In this document: positions 8,191 through 16,957 of the stretch, piece after piece
Numbering within the stretch: position 1 is the first letter of the stretch
Layout of the letters: each line of letters starts with the position of its first letter
Assembly: GCA_014191755.1 (NCBI GenBank)
Contig: BJHE01000020.1
Span: 1-36,067, forward strand
Length of the DNA: 36,067 nucleotides
DNA from: Cyanobium sp.
GTDB taxonomy: Bacteria > Cyanobacteriota > Cyanobacteriia > PCC-6307 > Cyanobiaceae
Reading direction: 5' to 3'
Translations under genes and position numbers: made by a program
The notes under the pieces: generated by a model
The model's input: the letters and a program-made list of their open reading frames with translations, nothing else
Database searches by the model: none
What the model was told of the DNA's origin: nothing

Positions 8191-9465
8191 GACCTCCAGG
8201 CCCGCCAGCAACGCCGAAGCAGCCTCCTGCTCGGGAGGGGGCAGCCAGCGGCCGGCGCGCAGCACCCGTCGCTGGGGGGGACGCGCCATTAGATCCCCCC
8301 AGCTTGAAGCCCCCAGCACCAGCAGATCGGCCGGAGCCCCCTCCCGCAGCACCCCATCCCAGGGGAGATCCAGCAGCCGCGAGGCCTCGCTGGTGAACGG
8401 CGCCAGCCCCCGTCGCCGCCACGGCAGCTGGTGGCTCAGCAAGGGCGCCAGCCGCAGCAGCTCCACCGGATCGAAATCGCCGCCTGGATACCAGGGATCC
8501 TGCACGTTGTCGCTGCCCATAGCCACCCGCACGCCGGCGGCCTGCAACTGCTGGATCGGGGCCTGGGGGCGCACCAGTGGTGTGGTTCCCTCCCGCTTGC
8601 CGAGCAGCCAGAGATTGGTGAATGGCAAGGCCACCACCGCCACCCCGGCGGCGGCCAGGCGGTCGGCCCATCGGGCCAGGGCCGGCGCCGCCAGCAGGGC
8701 CAGGCTGCTGGCGTGGCTGCAGGTGATCGGCACCCGGCAGCCGCCGCGCCGCTCCAGCAACCGCACCAGCGCGCGCACCCCGGGAGCGGGGGCGGCATCG
8801 TGTTCATCGATGTGAAGATCGAGGCCGCAGCCCAGGGTCTCGGCCTGCGTCAGCAGGGCCTCCAGACCCACCGCATCCCAGGCCAGTGGCGAGAAGGGGA
8901 TCCCCACCACGCTGCCCAGCAGGCCCCCATCGCACGCCACCCTTCGGGCCAGGAGGTGCCCATCGGCCGTGCGCCAATACCCCAGCGGCGCCAGGGCCAC
9001 CAGCTGCAGATCCACCCGGCCGGCCCAGCGCGCCCGGAGCTGCTGCAGCGCCTCCCAGACCTCCAGGGTCGCCGGGGCCTGGCTGTCGACATGGCTGCGG
9101 AGCGCCCGCAGGCCATGGCGCCAGGCTCGCTCCAGCGCCAGGCCGGCTCGCTGCAGCACCTGCTCGCCGCGGCGTTGGCCCAGTTCCCGCAGATTGGCCT
9201 CCAGGGCTCCAGCCATGGTGCCGGAAGCATTGGGAAACGAGGCACCGCTGAAGGCCTTGTCGAGGTGCACGTGGGGATCGACCGGCGGCGTGAGGGCCAG
9301 GGGCAGCTGCCGCGAGGCAGGCAGCTCCACGGGATGGAGGGCCGTGATCCTGCCCTCGACATGCTCGATCTGCACCGTGGCCAAGCCCTCCCGATCGGCC
9401 GGCGGCAGGCAGGCCACGGGGTCGAGCAGAGAACGAGGGATCCGTAGCGGCCCGAGCCGGTTCAT
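8173..9465 (-). CDS. CodA-like amidohydrolase (cytosine deaminase family)
   Basis: The 430-residue protein has the metal-dependent deaminase motifs of the cytosine deaminase family in order: His65/His67 (PHVHLDK), HVDSQ near 125, His218 and Glu221 (LHIDEHD), His251 (TCSHAS), and Asp319 in GSDNVQDPWYPGG. The last motif is typical of CodA. E. coli CodA has Asp-Asp here (its second Asp, D314, contacts the pyrimidine); this protein has Asp319-Asn320, so the substrate may not be cytosine. It presumably hydrolyses a C-N bond in a ring compound in the cytoplasm. Its ATG overlaps the stop of the upstream DUF4359 gene (ATGA at 9462-9465), implying translational coupling. Family is sure; substrate is open. 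Confidence 0.88.
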   Translation of the reverse strand: MNRLGPLRIPRSLLDPVACLPPADREGLATVQIEHVEGRITALHPVELPASRQLPLALTPPVDPHVHLDKAFSGASFPNASGTMAGALEANLRELGQRRGEQVLQRAGLALERAWRHGLRALRSHVDSQAPATLEVWEALQQLRARWAGRVDLQLVALAPLGYWRTADGHLLARRVACDGGLLGSVVGIPFSPLAWDAVGLEALLTQAETLGCGLDLHIDEHDAAPAPGVRALVRLLERRGGCRVPITCSHASSLALLAAPALARWADRLAAAGVAVVALPFTNLWLLGKREGTTPLVRPQAPIQQLQAAGVRVAMGSDNVQDPWYPGGDFDPVELLRLAPLLSHQLPWRRRGLAPFTSEASRLLDLPWDGVLREGAPADLLVLGASSWGDLMARPPQRRVLRAGRWLPPPEQEAASALLAGLEVPVASG

Positions 9466-9872
9466 CGAACGCTGGGCTCCGCGGCGACCTGGTTGCTGCG
9501 CAGGATGAAGAAGCGACCGGCAGCGGCCAAGGTGATGGAGCTGTAGCGGGGGATCGACCAGTCGGGGAGGAGTTGCTGACCCCCCAGATCGGTGCGGTAG
9601 AGGCTGAGCAGGCCGAAGTTGCGGCGCCTGGTGGCCGCCATGGCCAGCCGGCCGAGCAGGTCATGCTGGGCGGCGATCAGGCGGGGACAGTCGTGCACGA
9701 TCAGGCGGGCCAGCATCGGCAGGCCTCCCTCATGGCAAAGCTCCTGCTCAGCCGCATGGGTGATCTGGTCGGCGGCAAAACGCTCGAACTCCTCCTCACC
9801 GGGATTGGTGGCAGCCAGACCCAGGCCCAGGGCGGCGGCGGCGGCAAGTCCTAAAAGCGAACGGATACCCAC
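9462..9872 (-). CDS. DUF4359 protein, membrane-anchored or exported
   Basis: The frame is open much further upstream, but the supported part begins at GTG 9872 (MGIRSLLGL...), giving 136 aa. Residues about 4-21 form a hydrophobic segment, either an uncleaved anchor or a signal peptide (LGLAAAAALGLGLAATNPG). The soluble part contains HDCPRLIAAQHD, RRRNFGLLSLYRTDL and a C-terminal GRFFILRS, which I recognise as the cyanobacterial DUF4359 family. The function is unknown. The stop overlaps the amidohydrolase start by 4 bp, so the two are probably made together. The upstream extension is rejected because it reads through a 15-bp tandem repeat and lacks family-like sequence. Confidence 0.75.
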   Translation of the reverse strand: MGIRSLLGLAAAAALGLGLAATNPGEEEFERFAADQITHAAEQELCHEGGLPMLARLIVHDCPRLIAAQHDLLGRLAMAATRRRNFGLLSLYRTDLGGQQLLPDWSIPRYSSITLAAAGRFFILRSNQVAAEPSVR

Positions 9873-10248
9873 GGCGCCCAGCGTGGAAGGGTGCGGGAGC
9901 GCTGTCGAGGACAGAACGGGCCGGTGAACGCGAACGGAATCGGTGACCCGGAGGTGATGGGGCGAACAATCGGGGCGCATCGAAGAGCGCCGCAGGAGCC
10001 GGGAGCGGGCTGTTGTGGCGCGGGCTGTCATGGCGCGGGCTGTCATGGCGCGGGCAGTCACGGCGCGATTCAGCTGGCGGCGTTCAGGATGGCAGAGATC
10101 ACCCGCCCACGGGGGACAAGCCCTGGAGAGGGTATCTCCAGGCCGCATCGGAGCAGCCCCGATCGGGTCCGCGGCCCCTCCTGGGCCCGGGCTCCCGCCT
10201 GAATGCCCCGATGATTCCGAAAGCCCCGGTGATAAAGTGAATTCCTGC
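9873..10248. other. Intergenic region between DUF4359 gene and tRNA-His
   Basis: No gene is supported here. It should hold the promoters of the DUF4359 operon (minus) and of tRNA-His (plus). The only clear structure is the 15-bp repeat array at 10005-10064. Confidence 0.6.
10005..10064. repeat. Four tandem 15-bp units
   Basis: Unit gcgggctgtcatggc. Copies two and three are identical; the first (gcgggctgttgtggc) and the fourth (gcgggcagtcacggc) differ by two bases each. The length is a multiple of three, so all frames stay open through it, which explains the long spurious ORFs on both strands. Confidence 0.9.
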
Positions 10249-10322
10249 GGCGAGCGTCGCCAAGCGGTTAAGGCAGCGGCTTGTGGTGCCGCCATACGGG
10301 GGTTCGATTCCCCTCGCTCGCC
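10249..10322 (+). tRNA. tRNA-His (anticodon GTG)
   Basis: Acceptor strands GCGAGCG / CGCTCGC pair perfectly. An extra 5' G (10249, position -1) faces C73, the hallmark of tRNA-His. The anticodon stem GCGGC/GCCGC encloses loop TTGTGGT, giving anticodon GTG. The T-arm is GGGGG-TTCGATT-CCCCT. CCA is not encoded. Confidence 0.96.
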
Positions 10323-10337
10323 CTGTTGCCACAACAC

Positions 10338-10370
10338 CCCACCCCTGGTTCGTCCACGGGGTGGTTTTTT
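10338..10370 (+). terminator. Rho-independent terminator after tRNA-His
   Basis: Stem CCACCCC...GGGGTGG with a one-base bulge and a loop around ttcgt is followed by TTTTTT (10365-10370). It begins 16 bp after the tRNA. Confidence 0.8.
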
Positions 10371-10436
10371 GTTGGCGCCGCGCCCCGGCTGGTTCGAACC
10401 GGGAGGGCGGCGACAGCGCGGCCGGTAGCGCGGGCC

Positions 10437-11573
10437 TCAGCCCGCGGCGACGGCCCAGCCCTGCCGCAGGTCGGCCAGCAGGGACTCACCCCCAACCCGC
10501 ACCGGATCGTGACAGGGCAGACCCGTAAGGGCGGCCATCTCCTCCAGGGCGGCCTGCGCCTGTTCGGCCGCCAGATGGCCGGTGTTGAGGGCGATCGCCA
10601 CCACCCGGGCCGGTGGGGCCGAGGCCGCGTCCGGGCGAGCCAGGGCGGCCAGCGCCTCCAGGGCAGCGATCAGCCGCTCGATCGGCGGCAGGGGGATCTG
10701 GGGCTGGTTGCGGATCGTGGTCTGGCCGGCGCGGTGCACGAGCAGCAGGTCGGTGGGCTGGCTGCCCCGCAGCAGCGGCAGGGTGGCGGTGGAGCCTGGG
10801 TGGCAAATGGAGCCCTGCCCCTCCACCAGCACCAGGGCATCGGGGCCGGCCCCCTCGGCCGCGCGCAGCACCGCCTGCTCCACCGCCCCGGCGGCGTAAT
10901 CAACCCGCACCGCATCGAGGGCCAGCCCACCTCCGGCGATCAAGATCCCGGCCTGGCCCGTGGCCACGAAACGGGCATCGAGACCGGCCCGCAGCGCCGC
11001 CGCCTGCAGCTCAAGGCAGGCGCTCATCTTCCCCACCGACATGTCGGAACCCACCGCCAGCAGGCGTCGTGGCGCCAGGGCTGCCGCCCGGGCCGATCCC
11101 ACCACCAGGTCGTCGGGTTCGCGGCGCAGGTCCCAGATCCAGCGGCCTGGCCGCAGCAGGGCCGCCAACTGGGGATCATCGCCCAGGCGGCTATGGAGGC
11201 CACTGGCCACCGACAGTCCCGCCTCCAGCCCCACCACCAGATCGGCATGGAGTTCGGTGGGCAGGCGGCCACCGGAAGGGGCTAATCCCACCACGGCCAC
11301 GGCCCCGGGGGCGCCCCCTGGGGCCGTGGCCGGGATGGGATCGGCGAGGGCGGCGGCAGGCACCAGCGGCAGGGCCTCCCGCATCGAGCCCACCACCGGC
11401 ACGGCCCGCCGGATGCCCGTGAGCCGCTCCAGATCCTCCCCCGCATGGCCGGGATCGATCACCGCCACCACCGGCCCCCGGCGGTAGCGGAGCAGGGCCA
11501 GGCCGGTCTTGCCGCCAAGGTTGTCGAGGCCATGGTGCTGAAGGAGCACCACGGGGGTATCGGGGCTGAGCAT
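10437..11573 (-). CDS. DUF1611 family protein, DgcN-like (D-glutamate N-acetyltransferase type)
   Basis: I choose ATG 11573 (MLSPDTPVVLLQHHGLDNLG, 378 aa) over the start seven codons upstream because it overlaps the epimerase stop as TGATG. The N-terminal half is Rossmann-like (DNLGGKTGLALLRYR, VAVIDPGHAGEDL). The C-terminal half has a P-loop-like GSDMSVGKM and the family stretch LVEGQGSICHPG. DUF1611 proteins include DgcN, which with the partner racemase DgcA converts D-glutamate to L-glutamate through N-acetyl intermediates. The adjacent, coupled epimerase of the DgcA type supports that role here. Muropeptide (L-Ala-Glu) metabolism is the alternative. Family is firm; the exact reaction is inferred. 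Confidence 0.88.
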   Translation of the reverse strand: MLSPDTPVVLLQHHGLDNLGGKTGLALLRYRRGPVVAVIDPGHAGEDLERLTGIRRAVPVVGSMREALPLVPAAALADPIPATAPGGAPGAVAVVGLAPSGGRLPTELHADLVVGLEAGLSVASGLHSRLGDDPQLAALLRPGRWIWDLRREPDDLVVGSARAAALAPRRLLAVGSDMSVGKMSACLELQAAALRAGLDARFVATGQAGILIAGGGLALDAVRVDYAAGAVEQAVLRAAEGAGPDALVLVEGQGSICHPGSTATLPLLRGSQPTDLLLVHRAGQTTIRNQPQIPLPPIERLIAALEALAALARPDAASAPPARVVAIALNTGHLAAEQAQAALEEMAALTGLPCHDPVRVGGESLLADLRQGWAVAAG

Positions 11574-12721
11574 CACGCCCCGGGAAGGGGCCACGGGCCC
11601 TCGCCACCGGAGCGATCAGCCCGCGCCGTGGCGTTTCCGGCCAGCTCCGTGGTGAGCGCCACCCCCAGGCCGGGGCTGACCCCGGGGTGAAGGCGATCGG
11701 CCTCGAGCGTCGGGCCCGCGAAGGGATCGTCCACCAGATTGAGGTGGCTGTCCAGATCGGGCCAGCGCACCAGGGGGAGCAGCTGGGCGGCGGCGCCGTT
11801 GAGCAGGGCGCTGTCGGAATAACAGCCGAGCATCACCTCCAACCCCAACCTGCGTGCCGCCTGGGCCATCAGCAGGGCCTCAGCGAGCCCGCCGCTCTTG
11901 AGCAGCTTGATGTTCACCCCATCCACATAAGGCGCCAGCCGCACCACATCGGCCAGGGTCCAACAACTCTCATCGGCCACCAGCGCGATCGGACAATCGA
12001 GCTCCAGGGCTGCAAAGGCGGCGGAATCGGCCTCCGGATCCTCGATCGGAGGCAGGGGCTGCTCCACCAGCGCCACCTGATGGTCGGCGAGCCAGCCCAC
12101 CATGGCGCGGGCTCCCTCCAAGTCCCAGCCGCCGTTGGCATCCACCTGCAGCTCGGCGGCGGGCCCACCGATTTGCTGCTGACGATCGAGGGCTTCGGCA
12201 ACCGCCTCAACCAGGGCCCGGTCATGGTCGAGCCCCTCCGGACTGCCGAGTTTCAGCTTGATGCGGGTGGCCGGTAGCTGGGTCCACCACCGCTGCAGCC
12301 GCGCCAGCACCGCCTCAACAGACCCCAAGCCGAGGGTCACGCTGGTGGGAACCCCCAGCTGCGGATCCAGACCCCAGAGGCGATGCAAGGGAACCCCGAG
12401 CCGCTTGCCCCACCAGTCGTGCAGGGCCAGATCCAGGCCGCAGCGGGCCGGCGGCGAAAGCGATGCCAGCAGCGGCTCCAGGGCCTGCAGGGGCTGGGGG
12501 GCGAGGTCCCGCAGACGGGGGGCCAGGGCCTGAAGTTCGGCAGCGATGGCAGCGGTGGTGAACTCACGGTGTCCGGTGTCGAAGCCACCGGTCTCACCGA
12601 TCCCGGTCAGGCCGTCCTGCTCCACCTCCACCAGCAGGTGCTCCACGGCGGCAGTGGTGCCGCGGCTGATCGCCAGGGGCACGGCCTTGGTGAGGGGAAA
12701 GGGCAACAGACGCAGTTCCAT
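11573..12721 (-). CDS. Dipeptide epimerase / DgcA-like racemase (enolase superfamily)
   Basis: Starts at ATG 12721 (MELRLLPFPLTKAVPLAIS, 382 aa), near the usual length of the family; the open frame upstream is not family-like. The enolase-superfamily catalytic set is complete: Lys155 and Lys157 (RIKLKLG), metal ligands Asp194 (VDANGGW), Glu220 (VEQPLP) and Asp250 (VADES), and Lys272 (NIKLLKSGG). This pattern is that of L-Ala-D/L-Glu epimerases (YcjG/YkfB) and of DgcA. It should epimerise Glu-containing dipeptides from peptidoglycan, or N-acyl-D-glutamate supplied by the coupled DUF1611 protein. It is first in a two-gene operon and is divergent from the desaturase. Confidence 0.92.
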   Translation of the reverse strand: MELRLLPFPLTKAVPLAISRGTTAAVEHLLVEVEQDGLTGIGETGGFDTGHREFTTAAIAAELQALAPRLRDLAPQPLQALEPLLASLSPPARCGLDLALHDWWGKRLGVPLHRLWGLDPQLGVPTSVTLGLGSVEAVLARLQRWWTQLPATRIKLKLGSPEGLDHDRALVEAVAEALDRQQQIGGPAAELQVDANGGWDLEGARAMVGWLADHQVALVEQPLPPIEDPEADSAAFAALELDCPIALVADESCWTLADVVRLAPYVDGVNIKLLKSGGLAEALLMAQAARRLGLEVMLGCYSDSALLNGAAAQLLPLVRWPDLDSHLNLVDDPFAGPTLEADRLHPGVSPGLGVALTTELAGNATARADRSGGEGPWPLPGA

Positions 12722-12883
12722 GGCCTCAAGCTGGCACAACCGGCCGCAGATGCACCGCCGCCGTGGCCTCTCGTCGGAGGGGTCCCGGGAATCGACCGGG
12801 CCGGATCGGGATCCTGAGGTTCTGTGAAGTTCTGACTTAAGTTGCTGCGCATTCGAGCTATCCGGCCGTTGACGATCCTTCCC

Positions 12884-12907
12884 AAGCCTCTGCGCAAGCC
12901 TCTGCGC
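12884..12907. repeat. Exact 12-bp tandem duplication
   Basis: AAGCCTCTGCGC occurs twice without a gap in the 288-bp divergent region (12722-13009) between the epimerase and desaturase genes. That region should carry both promoters; no clear -35/-10 pair could be assigned. Confidence 0.85.
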
Positions 12908-13009
12908 AGCAGCGAGGCAGCCGGCACGATCAACAGCTGGAGGGCAGACGATCCCGGGAAACGCGGCCATCAGACGGTTGCCGAGCCCTTCCAAGCCGGA
13001 GCCAGCGCC

Positions 13010-13900
13010 GTGGATCCGCCGGTGAAACCGGAGATCACCCAGGGCTGGATCCTGGCCAGCATTCCGATTGGGATGATGCATCTGGCCTGCCTGGGCGCCT
13101 TCTGGACCGGGGTGAGTGGCGATGCCCTGCTGGTGTGCCTGGCCTCCTATGCGATCCGCATGTTCGGCGTCACAGCCGCCTACCACCGCTATTTCGCGCA
13201 CCGCAGCTTCCGCACCGGCCGCCTGTTCCAATTTCTGCTGGCCGTGCTCGCCACCTCCTCGGCCCAGCTCGGCCCCCTCTGGTGGGCCGCCACCCATCGT
13301 CACCATCACGCCAACTCGGACACCGAACAGGATCCCCACTCGCCTCGGCATTACGGCTTCCTCTGGTCGCACATGGGCTGGTTTCTCCACCCCGGCAACC
13401 GCCGCGACAACCTTGCAGGCATCCGCGATTACGCCCGCTTTCCCGAATTGGTGTTCATCGATCGCTGGGCACTGATCAGTCCTGCCCTGCTGGGAACCGC
13501 CACCTTCGCCCTGGGCAGGGTGCTGGCGGAGGCAGGCCGACCCACCTCGGGAGCGCAGATGCTGGTGTGGGGGTTCTTCATCTCCACGGTGCTGCTGTAT
13601 CACGGCACCTACACGATCAATTCCCTCTCCCACGTCTTCGGCAGTCAGCGCTTCGACACCGGGGACGACAGCCGCAACAACCTGCTGCTGGCGCTGATCA
13701 CCCTGGGAGAGGGCTGGCACAACAACCATCACCATTGCCAGTCGAGTTGCCGCCAGGGCATTTATTGGTGGGAGATCGATATCACTTATCTCACCCTGCT
13801 GGTTCTGGCGAAGCTTGGCCTGGTGTGGGATCTGCGGCCGGTGCCGGCCAAGGTGTACGCCCAGGCGGCCGAGGTGCGGCGACCGAGCCGGCCCACCTGA
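13010..13900 (+). CDS. Fatty acid desaturase, DesC-like (delta-9 type)
   Basis: I start at GTG 13010 (VDPPVKPEITQGW), 8 nt after GGAG (12998-13001), giving 296 aa; a longer frame from TTG 12842 has no ribosome site and runs through a tandem repeat. The three histidine boxes of membrane di-iron desaturases are present: HRYFAH (His59-His64), HRHHH (His96, 99, 100) and HNNHHH (about residue 240). Hydrophobic pairs flank the boxes. This is the acyl-CoA/acyl-lipid delta-9 desaturase family; in cyanobacteria DesC puts the first double bond into membrane acyl chains. It stands alone, divergent from the epimerase operon. Confidence 0.93.
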   Translation: MDPPVKPEITQGWILASIPIGMMHLACLGAFWTGVSGDALLVCLASYAIRMFGVTAAYHRYFAHRSFRTGRLFQFLLAVLATSSAQLGPLWWAATHRHHHANSDTEQDPHSPRHYGFLWSHMGWFLHPGNRRDNLAGIRDYARFPELVFIDRWALISPALLGTATFALGRVLAEAGRPTSGAQMLVWGFFISTVLLYHGTYTINSLSHVFGSQRFDTGDDSRNNLLLALITLGEGWHNNHHHCQSSCRQGIYWWEIDITYLTLLVLAKLGLVWDLRPVPAKVYAQAAEVRRPSRPT

Positions 13901-13965
13901 TACAAGATTGAGCCAGGGCATGGCTCGTTACAGCCAGGAACCTGAAGTCGGCATGGGATCGACGT

Positions 13966-14280
13966 AAAGATGCCCTGCGAATTCCCAGTCTCGAGTTCAC
14001 GCCAACGGCGATCCATAATTTGATTGAAGAGCTGCATGCTCGCCTCCTTGGCCGCCTGGAGGTCAGAATCCTCAGGCGATCAACACGATCCGGCGCAGCT
14101 ACGCCGGCAGCCACCGCCGCTCCCGCCGCTGGCGAGACGCCAGCGAGGCCGGCAGCCTCGAGGAGCTGGGCCGCCGCATCCGGGTGGTGCATGCCCGCGG
14201 GGTGCTCGACTCCGCTGCCACTGAAGAGCTGCTGGCCAAACTCACGGCGATCAGGACTCTGTGGGATGGATGCTGCGAGA
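13966..14280 (+). pseudogene. Possible frameshifted gene remnant upstream of miaB
   Basis: Two protein-like stretches lie in different frames: one from about 13969 reading [20 protein letters not shown] then [10 protein letters not shown], and one from about 14063 reading [16 protein letters not shown] then [20 protein letters not shown] and [15 protein letters not shown]. Each lacks a good start, and together they would need a frameshift near 14060-14075. Composition fits coding DNA and no family is recognised. It could equally be untranslated leader of miaB. Confidence 0.35.
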
Positions 14281-14304
14281 TGGATGCTGTCGGAAGATGG
14301 ACTG

Positions 14305-15756
14305 ATGAGCCTCTCCAACTCCAAATCAGCGGTTGAACATCCCGCTGGCCAACCGACAGCCGGCGCCAACGGGATGGCCGCGGAGCCAGGCCCCCCGCTG
14401 GGCAGGCCCCGACTCCGCGGCAGCTACTGGATCACCACCTTCGGCTGCCAGATGAACAAGGCGGACTCGGAGCGGATGGGGGGCATCCTCGAGGCCATGG
14501 GCTACACCCCCGGCAGCGACGAACACAGCGCCGATCTGGTGCTTTACAACACCTGCACCATCCGCGACAACGCGGAGCAGAAGGTCTATAGCTACCTGGG
14601 TCGGCAGGCCCTGCGCAAACGAGCCGACCCCAACCTCACCCTGGTGGTGGCCGGCTGCGTGGCCCAGCAGGAGGGGGAAGCGCTGCTGCGGCGGGTGCCC
14701 GAACTGGATCTGGTGATGGGCCCCCAGCACGCCAACCGCCTCGCCAGCCTGCTGGAGCGGGTGGAAAGCGGCCAGCAGGTGGTGGCCACCGAGGAGCACA
14801 CCATCCTCGAGGACATCACCACGGCCCGCCGGGACAGCGCTGTGTGTGCCTGGGTGAATGTGATCTACGGCTGCAATGAGCGCTGCACCTACTGCGTGGT
14901 GCCGGCCGTGCGGGGGCGGGAACAGAGCCGGCTGCCCCAGGCCATCCGGCTGGAAATGGAGGGCCTGGCGGCCCGCGGCTTTCGGGAGATCACCCTGCTG
15001 GGCCAGAACATCGACGCCTATGGACGCGACCTGCCCGGCATCACCCCGGAGGGCCGCCGCGCCCACACCTTCACCGACCTGCTGGCATCGGTGCACGACG
15101 TGGACGGGATCGCCCGCATCCGCTTCGCCACCAGCCACCCCCGCTACTTCACCGAACGCCTGATCGACGCCTGCGCCGACCTCTCCAAGCTCTGCGAGCA
15201 CTTCCACATCCCCTTCCAGAGCGGCGACGACGACGTGCTCAGGGCCATGGCCCGGGGCTACACGGTGGACCGCTACCGCCGCATCATCGACCGCATCCGA
15301 CAGCGGATGCCAGATGCGGCGATCAGCGCCGACGTGATCGTGGCCTTCCCAGGGGAGAGCGATGCCCAGTTCCGCCGCACCCTGGATCTGATCGAGGCGA
15401 TCGGCTTCGATCATGTGAACACCGCCGCCTACTCACCGCGCCCCAATACCCCCGCCGCCGACTGGTCGAACCAGGTGCCGGAGGCGGTGAAGGTGGAGCG
15501 GCTCCAGGCAGTCAACGCCGTGGTGGAGCGGGTGGCCCTCCATCGCAGCGGCCGCTACCAGGGAAGGGTGGAAGAGGTGCTCGCTGAAGGGGTGAATCCA
15601 AAGGATCCGACCCAGCTCATGGGCCGCACCCGCAACAATCGGCTCACCTTCTTCCCAGCGGCCCGGCCGGAGGGCCCTGTCCACCGACCCGGTGAGCTGG
15701 TGCGGGTGAGGATCGATACGGTGCGTGCCTTTTCCCTCAGCGGCACGCTCGCCTGA
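14305..15756 (+). CDS. miaB: tRNA-2-methylthio-N6-dimethylallyladenosine synthase
   Basis: Start ATG 14305 ([12 protein letters not shown]) has GGAAG 8 nt upstream and gives 483 aa; the frame is open earlier without homology. The N-terminal UPF0004 domain has the three auxiliary-cluster cysteines Cys48 ([12 protein letters not shown]), Cys84 ([11 protein letters not shown]) and Cys118 ([10 protein letters not shown]). The radical SAM motif is Cys190/194/197 in [11 protein letters not shown]-terminal TRAM domain follows (about 415-480). The enzyme adds the methylthio group to position 2 of i6A37 in tRNAs reading UNN codons, in the cytoplasm. It is followed after 85 bp by ddl on the same strand. 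Confidence 0.97.
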   Translation: MSLSNSKSAVEHPAGQPTAGANGMAAEPGPPLGRPRLRGSYWITTFGCQMNKADSERMGGILEAMGYTPGSDEHSADLVLYNTCTIRDNAEQKVYSYLGRQALRKRADPNLTLVVAGCVAQQEGEALLRRVPELDLVMGPQHANRLASLLERVESGQQVVATEEHTILEDITTARRDSAVCAWVNVIYGCNERCTYCVVPAVRGREQSRLPQAIRLEMEGLAARGFREITLLGQNIDAYGRDLPGITPEGRRAHTFTDLLASVHDVDGIARIRFATSHPRYFTERLIDACADLSKLCEHFHIPFQSGDDDVLRAMARGYTVDRYRRIIDRIRQRMPDAAISADVIVAFPGESDAQFRRTLDLIEAIGFDHVNTAAYSPRPNTPAADWSNQVPEAVKVERLQAVNAVVERVALHRSGRYQGRVEEVLAEGVNPKDPTQLMGRTRNNRLTFFPAARPEGPVHRPGELVRVRIDTVRAFSLSGTLA

Positions 15757-15841
15757 GGGGCCCTCCCGGGCAGCTGCGGGCCGCGCTGGCCTCGCCCCGC
15801 AGGAAATGGGCTGATACGTTTGGCACCGTCCCGATGTCCCC

Positions 15842-16957
15842 ATGCCCAGCGATCCCGTGCCGCCATCCGCCTGCCACGTGGGGGTGGTGTTCGGGGGAGC
15901 CTCCGGGGAACACGCGGTGTCGATCCGCTCGGCCAACACGGTGGTGGCGGCCCTGCGCCAGGGCGCCAACGCTGAGCGCTACCGGCTGAGCTGCTTCTAC
16001 ATCGACCGCCAGGGCCGCTGGTGGCCGCCTGCGGTGGCCGAGGCCGTGCTGGAGCGTGGGGTGCCGGCCGAACCGGCCGACCTGCCCGATCCCCTGGCTC
16101 CGGGCGGCTTCCGCGGTTTTCCCGACGGGGCCCTGGCCGTGGAGGTGTGGTTTCCGGTGCTGCATGGCCCAAACGGCGAAGACGGCACCATCCAGGGGCT
16201 GTTCAGCCTGATGCAAGTGCCCTATGTGGGATCCGGCGTGCTGGGCTCCGCCGTGGGAATGGACAAACAGGCCATGAAGGCCGCCTTCGCCGCGGCCGGC
16301 CTGCCCCAGGTTGCCTACGCCTGCGTGGAGGCTTCCGAACTCGCCGACGACCTCAACGGCAGCGGCGCCCTGCTCGACCGCCTGGAAGCCGAGCTCGGCT
16401 ATCCCTGCTTCGTGAAGCCGGCCAACATGGGCTCCTCGGTGGGCATCAGCAAGGCCAGCGACCGGGCCGGCCTGTTGGAGGGTCTGCGGCAGGCAGCCGC
16501 CCTTGATCCCCGGCTGGTGGTGGAACGGGGGGTGAGCGCCCGCGAACTGGAATGCGCGGTGCTGGGCACCACGGAGCTGCGGGCCTCGGTGCTGGGAGAG
16601 ATCTGCTTTGACGCCGACTGGTACGACTACACCACCAAATACAGCGAGGGGCTCAGCCACACCGTGATTCCGGCCCAGGTGCCGGCGGAATTGGCGGAGC
16701 GGGCCCAGGTCATGGCGATCGCCGCCTGCCGGGCCGTGGGAGCCAGCGGCCTCTCGCGGGTTGACTTCTTCTTCGACCAGGGCAGCGGCGATCTCTGGCT
16801 CAATGAGATCAACACCCTGCCGGGTTTCACCAGCCAGAGCATGTACCCGATGTTGTGGGAGGCGAGTGGGTTGCCCCTTGTGGAACTGGTGCACGACCTC
16901 GTGCAGGGGGCGCGAGAATCCAGAGGGATCCCGCTCTCCCCGAACCAAGTGCCATGA
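15842..16957 (+). CDS. ddl: D-alanine--D-alanine ligase
   Basis: The 371-residue ATP-grasp enzyme makes D-Ala-D-Ala for peptidoglycan precursors. Visible motifs: [13 protein letters not shown] at the N-terminus (substrate Glu/Ser), [13 protein letters not shown], the ATP-binding [15 protein letters not shown], the YDYTTKY region and the metal-binding [16 protein letters not shown]. Length fits the family. It opens the ddl - small membrane protein - ftsQ - ftsZ cluster, linking wall-precursor synthesis with division. Its stop overlaps the next start (ATGA, 16954-16957). Confidence 0.97.
   Translation: MPSDPVPPSACHVGVVFGGASGEHAVSIRSANTVVAALRQGANAERYRLSCFYIDRQGRWWPPAVAEAVLERGVPAEPADLPDPLAPGGFRGFPDGALAVEVWFPVLHGPNGEDGTIQGLFSLMQVPYVGSGVLGSAVGMDKQAMKAAFAAAGLPQVAYACVEASELADDLNGSGALLDRLEAELGYPCFVKPANMGSSVGISKASDRAGLLEGLRQAAALDPRLVVERGVSARELECAVLGTTELRASVLGEICFDADWYDYTTKYSEGLSHTVIPAQVPAELAERAQVMAIAACRAVGASGLSRVDFFFDQGSGDLWLNEINTLPGFTSQSMYPMLWEASGLPLVELVHDLVQGARESRGIPLSPNQVP

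Noticed and set aside
9873..10337. N-terminal extension of the DUF4359 frame, and opposing plus-strand frames
   Set aside because: They run through tRNA-His antisense and a 15-bp tandem repeat, with no family-like sequence.
10391..10400. GGTTCGAACC, resembling a tRNA T-loop
   Set aside because: It is a palindrome only; no acceptor or anticodon arm can be formed around it.
12722..13921. Open minus-strand frame joined to the epimerase
   Set aside because: It is antisense to the desaturase gene; the epimerase family begins at ATG 12721.
14326..15414. 362-codon minus-strand frame
   Set aside because: It is entirely antisense to miaB, whose catalytic motifs are clear.
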